Below, in pieces: positions 1 to 10,873 of a stretch of 64,000 bases of DNA (position 1 is the stretch's first letter; every line of letters starts with the position of its first letter). The position numbers and the translations under genes were made by a program. The notes below the pieces were generated by a model, which had not been told where the DNA came from, did no database searches, and saw only the letters and a list, made by a program, of their open reading frames with translations. Source of the DNA: Kitagawia praeruptora (Eukaryota > Streptophyta > Magnoliopsida > Apiales > Apiaceae); contig CM075353.1 of assembly GCA_037693485.1 (NCBI GenBank), forward strand, positions 9,496,001-9,560,000, given 5' to 3'.

Positions 1-708
1 TAGCTAAGAAAGTTAATAAGGTTAGGCGTCAAAGGCTCGTAGCCGCTCATATGCTTATTATGAGTAGTCTAGGGGTAGAATGAGATGGAGCGCAACGCAC
101 TCATTCTTAAAGAATAAAAAAAAGAAAAAAAAATAATTGACTAAGGTTGAGCTCATTAATACTCGAGCAATTAAGTTCTAGGGGACTTTGTGCCTAGTGA
201 CCTAAGGATTTCTCGGTCTGGGATCCATTACCCAACGCTCGCTACAAGAGTATTAGTGCGTAAGTCTTTAGGGGCCTCAACCATTGCACAGTCAAATAAG
301 CATAAGTAGCATAGTTTTGTATATATAGCAGTTGAATGAACTAAATAAAGCATGTTGAATCCTTGGCAAACTTGAATAAGTATGAAGGTGTATCTGAGTT
401 ATTCAGTGTTTAACGTTCATTTTATGTATAAACTTGTGATTCTTTGGTCAAAGAATAGGCTATGTTTCTGAACTAGTGTAGGGAGTACATCTGGTGAGCT
501 AAGCACACACGCACGTTTTTGTGCTTGTAAATGTTAATATGCGGGTATTTAGTCGATCTCTATTTAGAATTATCGCATTCTCTGAGACACTGTGATATTT
601 TGGTTATTGCTTTGCTTATGGGATCCTTGCATCAGTTGCATTCATGCATTTAGAGGTAGTCGAGTCTGTTTTCGCTTGAGGACAAGCATCAGTTTAAGTT
701 TAGGGGTG
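1..708 (+). mobile_element. 3' internal end of Athila/TR-GAG-like retrotransposon A
   Basis: This is the non-coding tail between the coding part (outside the window) and the 3' LTR. It is recognised by resemblance to 6900-7800 of the second element. Both share the stretch around GTAGTCTAGGG, an A-rich run, ACTCGAG followed by AATTAAGT, GGGATCCA, and the final GCTTGAGGACAAGC hairpin. The polypurine tract TTTAGGGGTG ends at 708, directly before the LTR. I see no believable gene here. The element sits inside the Retand host, because Retand pol coding starts in frame right after its LTR at 2658. Confidence 0.75.
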
Positions 709-2657
709 TGATAAGTGGATTTTATATCCACTTATTTTGTGCTATTTTGACCTATATTGGTGGTTTATCCTTAAGAATGTTTTGTCTTTTAATTCATTTA
801 TGTTGTTTCAGTCTTGGTTGTGCAGAACTCGCAACTTTAGGTATCGTGACGATAAAAGGCTAAAAACGGTGGATTTCTGTTTCAATTCGGAATTAAAAGT
901 TTCCAAGGGAGCGCAAGGGCAAACAGCGAGGAAATAGAAATATCACAAAAATTTGGGAAGTGATATATTCTTAAATCTGGAACCCCGGTTGGAATTGATA
1001 TATTTTTCGTTACGCAAAAGGAATCCAGTTTCAGATCTTCCAGAGACCGCAACTTAAGACTTAAGGATTTATTTATATTAATAAGTATTTTATTTAATTA
1101 GAAAATTATATTTATAGATGTCTAATAATATTAGATATTTATTTTTATAATTTTTTGAATTAAATTAATTATTTATTAATTAAAGATTATAAATTGTACG
1201 GGTTAAAAAGCATTTTTACGAAACCCGTTCAAAAGATTTGGAGGCCACGTGACAAATGAATGCTTGCCATGATTATTTAAACAAAGGATACAATCTGCAT
1301 TCAATTTGAATTGATTTTTCTAAAAAGCAAAAGTTACCTAGCCTGCCACTTCCTGTACGTTGTTGGCTGCAGATCCACTCGCATCTCAGCGCGTGGGCGT
1401 CACGCGCCCGAAGAAATTAGGGAAAATGCCCGCGTGTGTTGCACCTCCCTGTTCCGAAACTGGTTTTCAGCTGTATTAATCATGTGTTAAAAGAAACCAG
1501 AGTTGGCGGGTCGTAAGGGGCGGCTTGGTTGATATTTTATCATTGTTTTCGGCGGAATTTTCTATTGCTGGTGTGCTAATTTGGCCTATAAATAGAAGCA
1601 TTTGTAGTAGGATTAGACACACCTCTCGACTGAATGTTCAGTTTTATTCTCTCCATATTTCATCACTTTCTTTTGTAATTTCAGTTGTATTTTATACACT
1701 TAAATTTTCTGTAAATTTAGTATAAGTTCTATTTTGGTTGAAGATTGTAAGGGGATTATTTTAGAGTGCTCTTCTCTTTCATTGGAAGCTATTTCGGTTC
1801 TATTTTCTAAACTCTTGTATTTCATATTTTATTCATGCAATTTTATACCATGTTTTCATTTAATCCCATGATGACGATTCGTTCGATTATGAACTAATCA
1901 CCGTCATGGGATTCTAATGGATTTATTTACGTAATTTAGAAATTCGATGCCTTAATAATTTGTATTATGATAAAAATTCAGATTGCCTAATATGGTTGCC
2001 CTTAATTTATTAGATGCGTAGCTAACATCTAAATTATTAATTCCTAATGAATGCGAAAGTGGATTTAGGAATTTAGAATTTGCCATGTTAGCATAGGTTC
2101 GTAATTGTTATGTACATTTACGATAAGTGGTAGGGTTTTGGATCATATCGCCCTATGTAGTCATAATAAAGGAATTTATTCGTAAACCAATTATGTTTTC
2201 AAATCTTATAGACATATAAGGTCTAAACATAAACGGTGTCCACACAACTTCTATCTTTTTAAGTGGATGGTCGTGTGGTTTGATATAAGTTAAGGCTGAA
2301 AGGTGCTTATGTTAGTTTCATGTTCCCGGCTAGCTTTCGTAATTATCAAATCACTTTGAATTAAGGCATCAATTCTAAATGAAATAAGTAATGAAATTAG
2401 AATCTCATGTTTTTCTCACATATAAAATATCGTTTAATTAAATCAAGTAGTTTGAATTATTTAGTATTATTATTTTGATAAATCAATTAGAATAATAAAA
2501 CAAAAATCCCTTTTTATATTTATTCAAGCAGTTTGTTGTTTAATCATACGTCGTTGCTTAAACATTATTTCTGAACAAACACCAAGTCTTCGTGGGATCG
2601 AACTTATTATATTACTTGTGACCGCGTACACTTGCGCAGTTAGTTTTCGAACCAACA
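709..2657 (+). repeat. 3' LTR of retrotransposon A (1949 bp)
   Basis: The LTR starts TGATAAGTGG after a polypurine tract and ends CGAACCAACA, so it has TG...CA termini. The first bases form a hairpin, AAGTGGATTTTATATCCACT, shared with the LTRs of the second element. The interior is related but diverged: both have a foldback around CCCATGATGAC...GTCATGGG and the phrase CCTA(G/A)TGAATGCGAAAGTGGAT. The TSD cannot be verified because the left end is outside the window. CGACC follows the LTR at 2658-2662. Short open frames inside (737-937, 1525-1725) show no protein-like composition and are not called. Confidence 0.75.
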
Positions 2658-3126
2658 CGACCCCTCACTAATGTTCATCACCTGCAGGAGCGACCCCCAA
2701 AGCTCTTCAAGGGGGAAGATACGAATATCATGTTCACTGAAGAAGATGCGAAGTGGGTCCACCACCCTCACTCAGATGCCCTCGTTGTCCGAATTCGCAT
2801 TGGATCGCAGAATGTTCACAGGGTCCTTGTGGACAATGGAAGTGCAGTGAATGTTCTAACATACGAGGTCTATCAGAAAATGGGGTTCGTGGATAGAGAC
2901 CTTACCCCTACCGTGGGGCATCTGTACGGTTTTACTGGAGCTTCAGTCAATGTCAAGGGCCTCATAAGGCTCCCCATCACTTTAGGGGACGAGCCCTGTA
3001 TTACTACCCAGATCGCAGACTTTATGGTGGTTGATCAACCTTCAGCCTATAATGCTATTGTAGGGAGGCCAATACTTAAAGAAATGAGGGTGGTCACTTC
3101 TATTTACCATCTCTCTATGAAGTTCC
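2658..3126 (+). pseudogene. Retand pol, protease segment (5' piece)
   Basis: The reading frame is open from the base after LTR A (CGA at 2658) to the next insertion at 3127. The aspartic protease motif is V-D-N-G-S-A at about 2829-2846, followed by the conserved A-Y-N-A-I-V-G-R-P block near 3046-3072. The piece stops in ...LSMKF at the TSD GTTCC (3122-3126) and continues as P-T-P-N-G at 10874, so the joined text agrees with the family. It is a fragment: the N-terminal gag part is outside the window and the protein is cut in two by a 7.7-kb insertion. Confidence 0.85.
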
Positions 3127-4666
3127 TGATAAGTGGATTTTATATCCACTTGGAACATTCTAAATCGGCTTAAATTGATTGTTTTGACCTCAAGATTGTG
3201 GTAGTTTTGATGTGTTTTGTTTAATTGTGTAGGGTTGGAATAATGTTGATTAAGATCGTTGTTTCCGTCACTTTTGGAGTTGAATTCGGGCTTAATAATA
3301 TAGAATGGAGTCTTGTTATGGTTCACCATGAGGATTCCAAGCATAGAGGATTGAAAGTGGAAGAGAACGCAAAAAGAACGGGAGCAAACGGAGCAAAAAC
3401 GAAGGAGAAAAAGCTAAAAAACGAAGGAGAAAAAAACGTTTCCAGAAGAGGGCTGGGCAAACTGCGCCAGTTCTTGAGCAAAGTGCGCCAGGGACCAGAA
3501 TTTGCCTGAGCAAACTGCGCCAGTTTGGAGCAAAGTGCTCGGGGTCATGCTGATTTTCCAGTTTTGCCCTTATTCGATCTGAAATTGTATTTTAAGTGGT
3601 TTTTGACATAAAAATCAATTTCTAGTTGTATTTTAGGTATTTTTCTTATTGGGCAAGAGTAGGAAAAAGCCTATATCATCATCCAACCCTTGTAATCATA
3701 ATATACACACGTTACGTAATATAACCTAGTTTTTTGGAAGAGAGAAAAGGAGAAGGAATTCCTCCAAGCTAGTGACAAGCAAGGATTATTCTTGAAACTT
3801 TTGTATTCTTCTATTGTGGGATTTGATTCTAAACCTTATTTCTTCTTCTCTATTTTTACTTGTTTATTTTAGAATTATGTTTTCAATAGAACCCATGATG
3901 ACAATTAGGTCAATTATGGGCTAATTCGTTATCATGGGGTTTTAATGGATTTTGCTATGGATTCTAGTAATTGAGTGTTAATTATGCCTTGGTGTGTGAT
4001 TGAATGTATTGATTGCCTAGTATGTTTATGCTTATTCGTTATAAGTGCGTCGCGAACACTTGTAATTGTTTGTTTAATCCTAGTGAATGCGAAAGTGGAT
4101 CTAGGGTTTAGAACAATTCATGCTAGCATAGGTTTTTGCATGTGAAAAACATGTATTAATTTGTGATGTAATTCTAACCGTCTTGCATCGACTATGTGGT
4201 TTAATGGGTGCTTGATTCTCAACCGGTATGTGTTCAATTGCTATAGACATATAGGGACTACACATATTTGGTGACTACTTTACTTCTATCAATTGTGGAT
4301 GATCAGTAGGATGGTATATGCACAACGAAAGTTGGTATGTATCAGTTTAGTGCATCTAATCAGTAATCAACTCTGTCACATGCTAGGCTAAAGGGCATAA
4401 GATTCTAGATGAAGTAGTAATTGAAATTGAAATCCCATGTTTGTTTATTATAAAGTTAAAGTTACGTTATTCTCTCGTAATTGGCTTAGTTGGTAATTAA
4501 TCATTAGTTAAATCAAACCAATATTGTGATTGTCTTAGCAGTGAGTGTAAATCATAAGCTGGTGCATAAGTGAACATAACGAACAATTTGAGTCTCTGTG
4601 GGAACGAATCCTATTTACTCTATAGTACTTGTTGACCACGTTCTCTTGCGTGAATAAGTGCGAACA
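3127..4666 (+). repeat. 5' LTR of TR-GAG-like element (1540 bp)
   Basis: It starts TGATAAGTGG at the TSD and ends GTGCGAACA, with the primer binding site seven bases downstream. Compared by eye with the 3' LTR (7801-9326) I see five differences: A3547/G8221, G3939/C8613, T4281/G8955, one extra T near 4446, and G4625/T near 9298. It contains a GCAAACTGCGCCAG-type short repeat (3450-3540) and a foldback around CCCATGATGAC. The 94-residue open frame inside recurs in all three LTRs only because the LTRs are copies. Confidence 0.9.
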
Positions 4667-4672
4667 AGTTTT

Positions 4673-4690
4673 TGGCGCCGCTGCCGGGGA
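4673..4690 (+). other. Primer binding site, tRNA-Asp type
   Basis: TGGCGCCGCTGCCGGGGA lies seven bases inside the 5' LTR. It matches, with one mismatch, the complement of the plant tRNA-Asp 3' end, which is the usual primer of Athila-type elements. This fixes the orientation of the element and the LTR boundary. Confidence 0.85.
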
Positions 4691-4777
4691 CTCGGTTCAT
4701 TGTTTGTTTAGTTTATGATCTTGTCATCAATTTGGATTAAATTCACTGACTCGGACGTTTTTTTTTCTTTTTATTAG

Positions 4778-6217
4778 ATGGATTATTGGGAGCAGGAATT
4801 CGTAATTGTTTGTGAGCTGTGTGCAGGTGGACATTACACTCATCAATGTGAGTATAACAGAAACCTGCCAAATTTCAGCTGGGACTACAATCAGAGTGGT
4901 ATGGAGCAATTCCAATATCCATCATACCCGCTCCAAAATCAGCAGTTTGAAGATGAGCAATACAGTCCAGGGGGAATTCAGCAGCAACAGGGGCAACAAT
5001 TTCAGCATCAGTATGCCCCAGTGCATCAACACTTTCAACCTCCTGAATTTCAGCAGCAGCAATTTCAGACTTGGTCTATCCAACAGTCGACCGAAGAAGC
5101 TGAATTAGAAGAATTGAGGTTGATGGCTAAAAGCAATGCATTGTCTCTCCAGAGAATAGGAGATCAGATTGGTCAAATTGCAAATGCATTACAAACATTG
5201 AATCATATTGCAAGTGACACAGAAGGCCTAGCTGTAGAGCAGGAGGACAATAACATGCCTATCAATCTTGACTGGCCTTTCTTAGCCACGGGTGAGACCA
5301 TGATCGAAGTTCAGGAAGGAGAGTCTGAGGGCAAAGATGGGGAAGAAGCAGAACATGAACCTGATAAGGAAGCAGAGTCGGAGGCAAATCAATCGGAAAA
5401 TTCAGAATGTCCAGAAAACTCGATTCTGAATAATCAGCCGCAACCACTTCCTTTGCAATCTGAAAATTTTGAAGAATCAGCCCAAGATCAAGAAAATTCC
5501 AAGGCTCAAGTGGCTATGCTATTTCCTTCGAAGGATGAAGAGGGTCTCAGTGTGGAAGATGATGAATTAGGAGAGCATGTTCAGTTGTTGAATGCCGCTC
5601 CGTTGCAATCTGACTTCGACCAGTTGGAGGCCAAAGAGGAAAAGAGCATCACTCCTGTTGACAAATCTACTCCGGAGAAGACTATAGAGATCGTCCAAAT
5701 CGATTTTCCTCCTCCATATCCACATAGGCTTCAAAAGCAAACTCTAGCCATGAATTTACCGGCGGAGGATGAGGAGTGTTTTAGCTTGAAATTGGTTGAT
5801 GCAGGGCAGAGTAAAAAGTATGACACGGAGAAGGAGAAGGCAAAGCATGGCCAACTGAGGATTATAGTGCCTTGGTTAATGGGGCTACGTATTCCACATA
5901 AGTTGCTTGGAGTGGAAGATCTCTGGAATTCTCAGGTGCGCCTTAAGCCATCAATTGAAGGAGCTCCCGAACTCGAGCTCAAAACATTGCTAGTTCACCT
6001 GGGGTATGTTTCTTGTAATTCAAATCCTTTGCTTGCTATTGTTATTGCTGCTAACTTCTCAGGTAGGCGGGAGAATGTTGTTAAGAGATCTTGTGAGGAG
6101 CGAAAACGGGTAAAGCTTGTCGTTGAAGATGTCGCTCCAGAAAAGATCATTAAATGGCCTTATAGAGATGCGGTGCAGAAATTTTTCAAGAGGAAAATTG
6201 TGGCCAAGTCTAGCTAA
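4778..6217 (+). CDS. Gag-like zinc-finger protein of TR-GAG-like element (479 aa)
   Basis: The ORF begins 88 nt after the primer binding site. A zinc knuckle, C-E-L-C-A-G-G-H-Y-T-H-Q-C (CX2CX3HX4C, the Athila-type spacing), lies at residues about 12-24. A Gln-rich stretch (about 40-105), a short coiled-coil-like helix rich in Leu/Glu/Ala (about 107-150) and an acidic Glu/Ser-rich middle (about 160-300) follow. The last 130 residues look folded and basic. The N-terminal capsid-like domain normally ahead of the knuckle is missing, so this is a shortened Gag. No protease, RT or integrase follows. The ORF is intact, in keeping with the young LTRs. Function is inferred from the knuckle and position; RNA packaging is the likely role. 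Confidence 0.75.
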   Translation: MDYWEQEFVIVCELCAGGHYTHQCEYNRNLPNFSWDYNQSGMEQFQYPSYPLQNQQFEDEQYSPGGIQQQQGQQFQHQYAPVHQHFQPPEFQQQQFQTWSIQQSTEEAELEELRLMAKSNALSLQRIGDQIGQIANALQTLNHIASDTEGLAVEQEDNNMPINLDWPFLATGETMIEVQEGESEGKDGEEAEHEPDKEAESEANQSENSECPENSILNNQPQPLPLQSENFEESAQDQENSKAQVAMLFPSKDEEGLSVEDDELGEHVQLLNAAPLQSDFDQLEAKEEKSITPVDKSTPEKTIEIVQIDFPPPYPHRLQKQTLAMNLPAEDEECFSLKLVDAGQSKKYDTEKEKAKHGQLRIIVPWLMGLRIPHKLLGVEDLWNSQVRLKPSIEGAPELELKTLLVHLGYVSCNSNPLLAIVIAANFSGRRENVVKRSCEERKRVKLVVEDVAPEKIIKWPYRDAVQKFFKRKIVAKSS

Positions 6218-7800
6218 AGACGTTAAAGAAAGGCGCTTCGTGGGAGGCAACCCATGATTTCTTGCTTTCGAATAAAACAACAGTTGTGTTGGAGCGCACC
6301 ACGTCTATCCACCACCAGACCCACCACCCGAGGAGGGTGGAGATGCCGGCGTGTAGGGGAGTATCTCTTGTACCCTTTTAATTTATCTTCAATGAGGACA
6401 TTGCAATTTTTAAGTTTGGGGGTGATTTGGGGGATAGTAGTTGTATGTATTGTTGTATTTTGTGGTCATATAGGATATCATGTTGCATAGTAGTGATAGT
6501 TCATGCATGATTGTTATGTTCGTATTATCTACGTTTGTTCATATAGGACATTTTGTTTTATTTTCGTATACCATGTGAGTTTTCATTTAGTTGCATTTTC
6601 ATGGCATGCATATTTCATGATCCCTTAGGACGAGCTGATTCTGATTGATAGGTGGATGTTGATTTGGGTGTGATGATGATGAGTAGAGGGCTGATTTATA
6701 GTTTCTATGAAATTGACTTGCATGTTACGGGAACAAAATTTATTACACAGTCTCATTGGGGTGCTGTTGGGCTAGGTTAGGGTCATGCTTGTGGGATGTT
6801 TTGAGATTTAATCACTTGTTTATATTTAGAATTTTCGTTATTCCCTTTATAGCGTAGGAACATTAAAGTCTAAGTTTGGGGGAAACCAGGAATTTTCATG
6901 CTAGTTGTTAATATCTGTCAATAAAGGCTAGGCGTCAAATGGCTAGTAGCCAGCTCATATTTATATGAGTAGTCTAGGGTTGGAAATGAGAAAGGCTCAT
7001 TCCAGATTGCATATAAAAAAAAAAAGAAAAAGAAAAAAAAGAAAAAAAAAGAGTCAAGTGTTGTTTGTTAATGCAAAATTAACCAGAGTGAGCTCTTTAA
7101 TACTCGAGTAATTAAGTCTGAGGGGACTTAGTCCTAGTGACCTAAGGCTTTATAGTCTGGGATCCACTGACCCAACACTCGCTACATGGGTATTATTGTA
7201 TAAGCCTTTTGGGGTCTCATTCATTGCACGGTTAAATAAGCATGCGTATTGTATATGTAGTGCCGTAGTATAGTAATAAAGCATGAGTTTCTGTCTACCT
7301 TGGATAAGGGTGGAGGTGTTCCTAGGTTATGGAGTGTCTACAGTCTATTCTAGTTATAAACCTGTGATTGTCTTGACGGAAAGCATGTATGAGTTTTGAC
7401 CTAGTTCTGGGGGTATTTCTGATGAGCATTACACACACGCACGTTTCTGTTCATGTATTGTTAGTATACGGGGACTTAGTCGAGCTCTGCTTGGATTTGT
7501 TGCATTCGTCGAGATATTCGCTTGTTAGTTGGTTTTGGTGAGTTTGAAGGGGGTCTTTGCATTTTTTTCATATTAGTTGCATTCATGCATTTGCATTGCA
7601 TTAGGTTAAATGGATTTTGTGGGTACATTCGCTATAGGCCCTCACGAGACCTTACTCGTCCACTAGGGCTGCCTAGGGGTTTAAAGGGCTTGTTGCATAT
7701 GTCAAATGCAACCGTGATCACCTACGGAAGTGGTACTAATTAGTTAGTTAGTTGTAGTTGTATATGCTTGAGGACAAGCATCAGTTTAAGTTTGGGGGTG
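6218..7800 (+). other. 3' untranslated region and polypurine tract of TR-GAG-like element
   Basis: Just after the gag stop comes GGCGCTTCGTGGGAGGCAAC (6232-6251), a motif that I recall recurring behind gag in Athila-type elements. A 1.5-kb non-coding stretch follows, alike to 1-708, with an A-rich run at 7015-7050. The end is GCTTGAGGACAAGC (7767-7780, a small hairpin) and the polypurine tract TTTGGGGGTG at 7791-7800, next to the 3' LTR. Open frames of about 75 residues at 6254 and 7522 have no recognisable features and are not called. Confidence 0.7.
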
Positions 7801-9326
7801 TGATAAGTGGATTTTATATCCACTTGGAACATTCTAAATCGGCTTAAATTGATTGTTTTGACCTCAAGATTGTGGTAGTTTTGATGTGTTTTGTTTAATT
7901 GTGTAGGGTTGGAATAATGTTGATTAAGATCGTTGTTTCCGTCACTTTTGGAGTTGAATTCGGGCTTAATAATATAGAATGGAGTCTTGTTATGGTTCAC
8001 CATGAGGATTCCAAGCATAGAGGATTGAAAGTGGAAGAGAACGCAAAAAGAACGGGAGCAAACGGAGCAAAAACGAAGGAGAAAAAGCTAAAAAACGAAG
8101 GAGAAAAAAACGTTTCCAGAAGAGGGCTGGGCAAACTGCGCCAGTTCTTGAGCAAAGTGCGCCAGGGACCAGAATTTGCCTGAGCAAACTGCGCCAGTTT
8201 GGAGCAAAGTGCTCGGGGTCGTGCTGATTTTCCAGTTTTGCCCTTATTCGATCTGAAATTGTATTTTAAGTGGTTTTTGACATAAAAATCAATTTCTAGT
8301 TGTATTTTAGGTATTTTTCTTATTGGGCAAGAGTAGGAAAAAGCCTATATCATCATCCAACCCTTGTAATCATAATATACACACGTTACGTAATATAACC
8401 TAGTTTTTTGGAAGAGAGAAAAGGAGAAGGAATTCCTCCAAGCTAGTGACAAGCAAGGATTATTCTTGAAACTTTTGTATTCTTCTATTGTGGGATTTGA
8501 TTCTAAACCTTATTTCTTCTTCTCTATTTTTACTTGTTTATTTTAGAATTATGTTTTCAATAGAACCCATGATGACAATTAGGTCAATTATGGGCTAATT
8601 CGTTATCATGGGCTTTTAATGGATTTTGCTATGGATTCTAGTAATTGAGTGTTAATTATGCCTTGGTGTGTGATTGAATGTATTGATTGCCTAGTATGTT
8701 TATGCTTATTCGTTATAAGTGCGTCGCGAACACTTGTAATTGTTTGTTTAATCCTAGTGAATGCGAAAGTGGATCTAGGGTTTAGAACAATTCATGCTAG
8801 CATAGGTTTTTGCATGTGAAAAACATGTATTAATTTGTGATGTAATTCTAACCGTCTTGCATCGACTATGTGGTTTAATGGGTGCTTGATTCTCAACCGG
8901 TATGTGTTCAATTGCTATAGACATATAGGGACTACACATATTTGGTGACTACTTGACTTCTATCAATTGTGGATGATCAGTAGGATGGTATATGCACAAC
9001 GAAAGTTGGTATGTATCAGTTTAGTGCATCTAATCAGTAATCAACTCTGTCACATGCTAGGCTAAAGGGCATAAGATTCTAGATGAAGTAGTAATTGAAA
9101 TTGAAATCCCATGTTTGTTATTATAAAGTTAAAGTTACGTTATTCTCTCGTAATTGGCTTAGTTGGTAATTAATCATTAGTTAAATCAAACCAATATTGT
9201 GATTGTCTTAGCAGTGAGTGTAAATCATAAGCTGGTGCATAAGTGAACATAACGAACAATTTGAGTCTCTGTGGGAACGAATCCTATTTACTCTATATTA
9301 CTTGTTGACCACGTTCTCTTGCGTGA
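7801..9326 (+). repeat. 3' LTR of TR-GAG-like element, lacking its last 13 bp
   Basis: It starts TGATAAGTGG after the polypurine tract and stops at ...CTTGCGTGA. The ATAAGTGCGAACA that ends the 5' LTR is absent, and the sequence turns straight into the inverted third LTR. It forms the left arm of a palindrome with 9348-10873; both arms are 1526 bp. Confidence 0.9.
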
Positions 9327-10873
9327 CAAAAACTTGTTCGCACTTATTCACGCAAGAGAACGTGGTCAACAAGTAATATAGAGTAAATAGGATTCGTTCC
9401 CACAGAGACTCAAATTGTTCGTTATGTTCACTTATGCACCAGCTTATGATTTACACTCACTGCTAAGACAATCACAATATTGGTTTGATTTAACTAATGA
9501 TTAATTACCAACTAAGCCAATTACGAGAGAATAACGTAACTTTAACTTTATAATAACAAACATGGGATTTCAATTTCAATTACTACTTCATCTAGAATCT
9601 TATGCCCTTTAGCCTAGCATGTGACAGAGTTGATTACTGATTAGATGCACTAAACTGATACATACCAACTTTCGTTGTGCATATACCATCCTACTGATCA
9701 TCCACAATTGATAGAAGTCAAGTAGTCACCAAATATGTGTAGTCCCTATATGTCTATAGCAATTGAACACATACCGGTTGAGAATCAAGCACCCATTAAA
9801 CCACATAGTCGATGCAAGACGGTTAGAATTACATCACAAATTAATACATGTTTTTCACATGCAAAAACCTATGCTAGCATGAATTGTTCTAAACCCTAGA
9901 TCCACTTTCGCATTCACTAGGATTAAACAAACAATTACAAGTGTTCGCGACGCACTTATAACGAATAAGCATAAACATACTAGGCAATCAATACATTCAA
10001 TCACACACCAAGGCATAATTAACACTCAATTACTAGAATCCATAGCAAAATCCATTAAAACCCCATGATAACGAATTAGCCCATAATTGACCTAATTGTC
10101 ATCATGGGTTCTATTGAAAACATAATTCTAAAATAAACAAGTAAAAATAGAGAAGAAGAAATAAGGTTTAGAATCAAATCCCACAATAGAAGAATACAAA
10201 AGTTTCAAGAATAATCCTTGCTTGTCACTAGCTTGGAGGAATTCCTTCTCCTTTTCTCTCTTCCAAAAAACTAGGTTATATTACGTAACGTGTGTATATT
10301 ATGATTACAAGGGTTGGATGATGATATAGGCTTTTTCCTACTCTTGCCCAATAAGAAAAATACCTAAAATACAACTAGAAATTGATTTTTATGTCAAAAA
10401 CCACTTAAAATACAATTTCAGATCGAATAAGGGCAAAACTGGAAAATCAGCACGACCCCGAGCACTTTGCTCCAAACTGGCGCAGTTTGCTCAGGCAAAT
10501 TCTGGTCCCTGGCGCACTTTGCTCAAGAACTGGCGCAGTTTGCCCAGCCCTCTTCTGGAAACGTTTTTTTCTCCTTCGTTTTTTAGCTTTTTCTCCTTCG
10601 TTTTTGCTCCGTTTGCTCCCGTTCTTTTTGCGTTCTCTTCCACTTTCAATCCTCTATGCTTGGAATCCTCATGGTGAACCATAACAAGACTCCATTCTAT
10701 ATTATTAAGCCCGAATTCAACTCCAAAAGTGACGGAAACAACGATCTTAATCAACATTATTCCAACCCTACACAATTAAACAAAACACATCAAAACTACC
10801 ACAATCTTGAAGTCAAAACAATCAATTTAAGCCGATTTAGAATGTTCCAAGTGGATATAAAATCCACTTATCA
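9327..10873 (-). repeat. Inverted third LTR with 8 bp of leader
   Basis: Read on the minus strand it is a full LTR from TGATAAGTGG (10873) to GTGCGAACA (9335), plus AGTTTTTG (9334-9327), the first 8 bases of the internal region after a 5' LTR. It therefore derives from the 5' side of a second genome copy. By eye it matches the 3' LTR at all but one site (C8613), while it shares four of the five differences that separate the 3' from the 5' LTR. The outer end is followed by the TSD GTTCC. Confidence 0.9.

Larger units (their letters stand above)
3127..10873 (+). mobile_element. TR-GAG-like LTR retrotransposon insertion with a third, inverted LTR
   Basis: The order is 5' LTR (3127-4666), internal region with one ORF (4667-7800), 3' LTR lacking its last 13 bp (7801-9326), then an LTR in reverse with 8 bp of leader (9327-10873). 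The whole is flanked by GTTCC at 3122-3126 and 10874-10878, so it behaved as one insertion or later became one. Both outer ends are the U3 (TGATAAG) ends, whereas a normal insertion has one U3 and one U5 end. There is no pol, so movement would depend on enzymes of a relative such as Athila. LTR similarity marks it as young. Confidence 0.85.

Noticed and set aside
3225..3509. 94-residue ORF (also near 7899 and, reversed, near 10491) and its 100- and 65-residue antisense partners
   Set aside because: They recur only because three copies of the same LTR are present. The composition is repeat-derived (K/E-rich; GCAAACTGCGCCAG repeats) and no start context or domain supports a gene.
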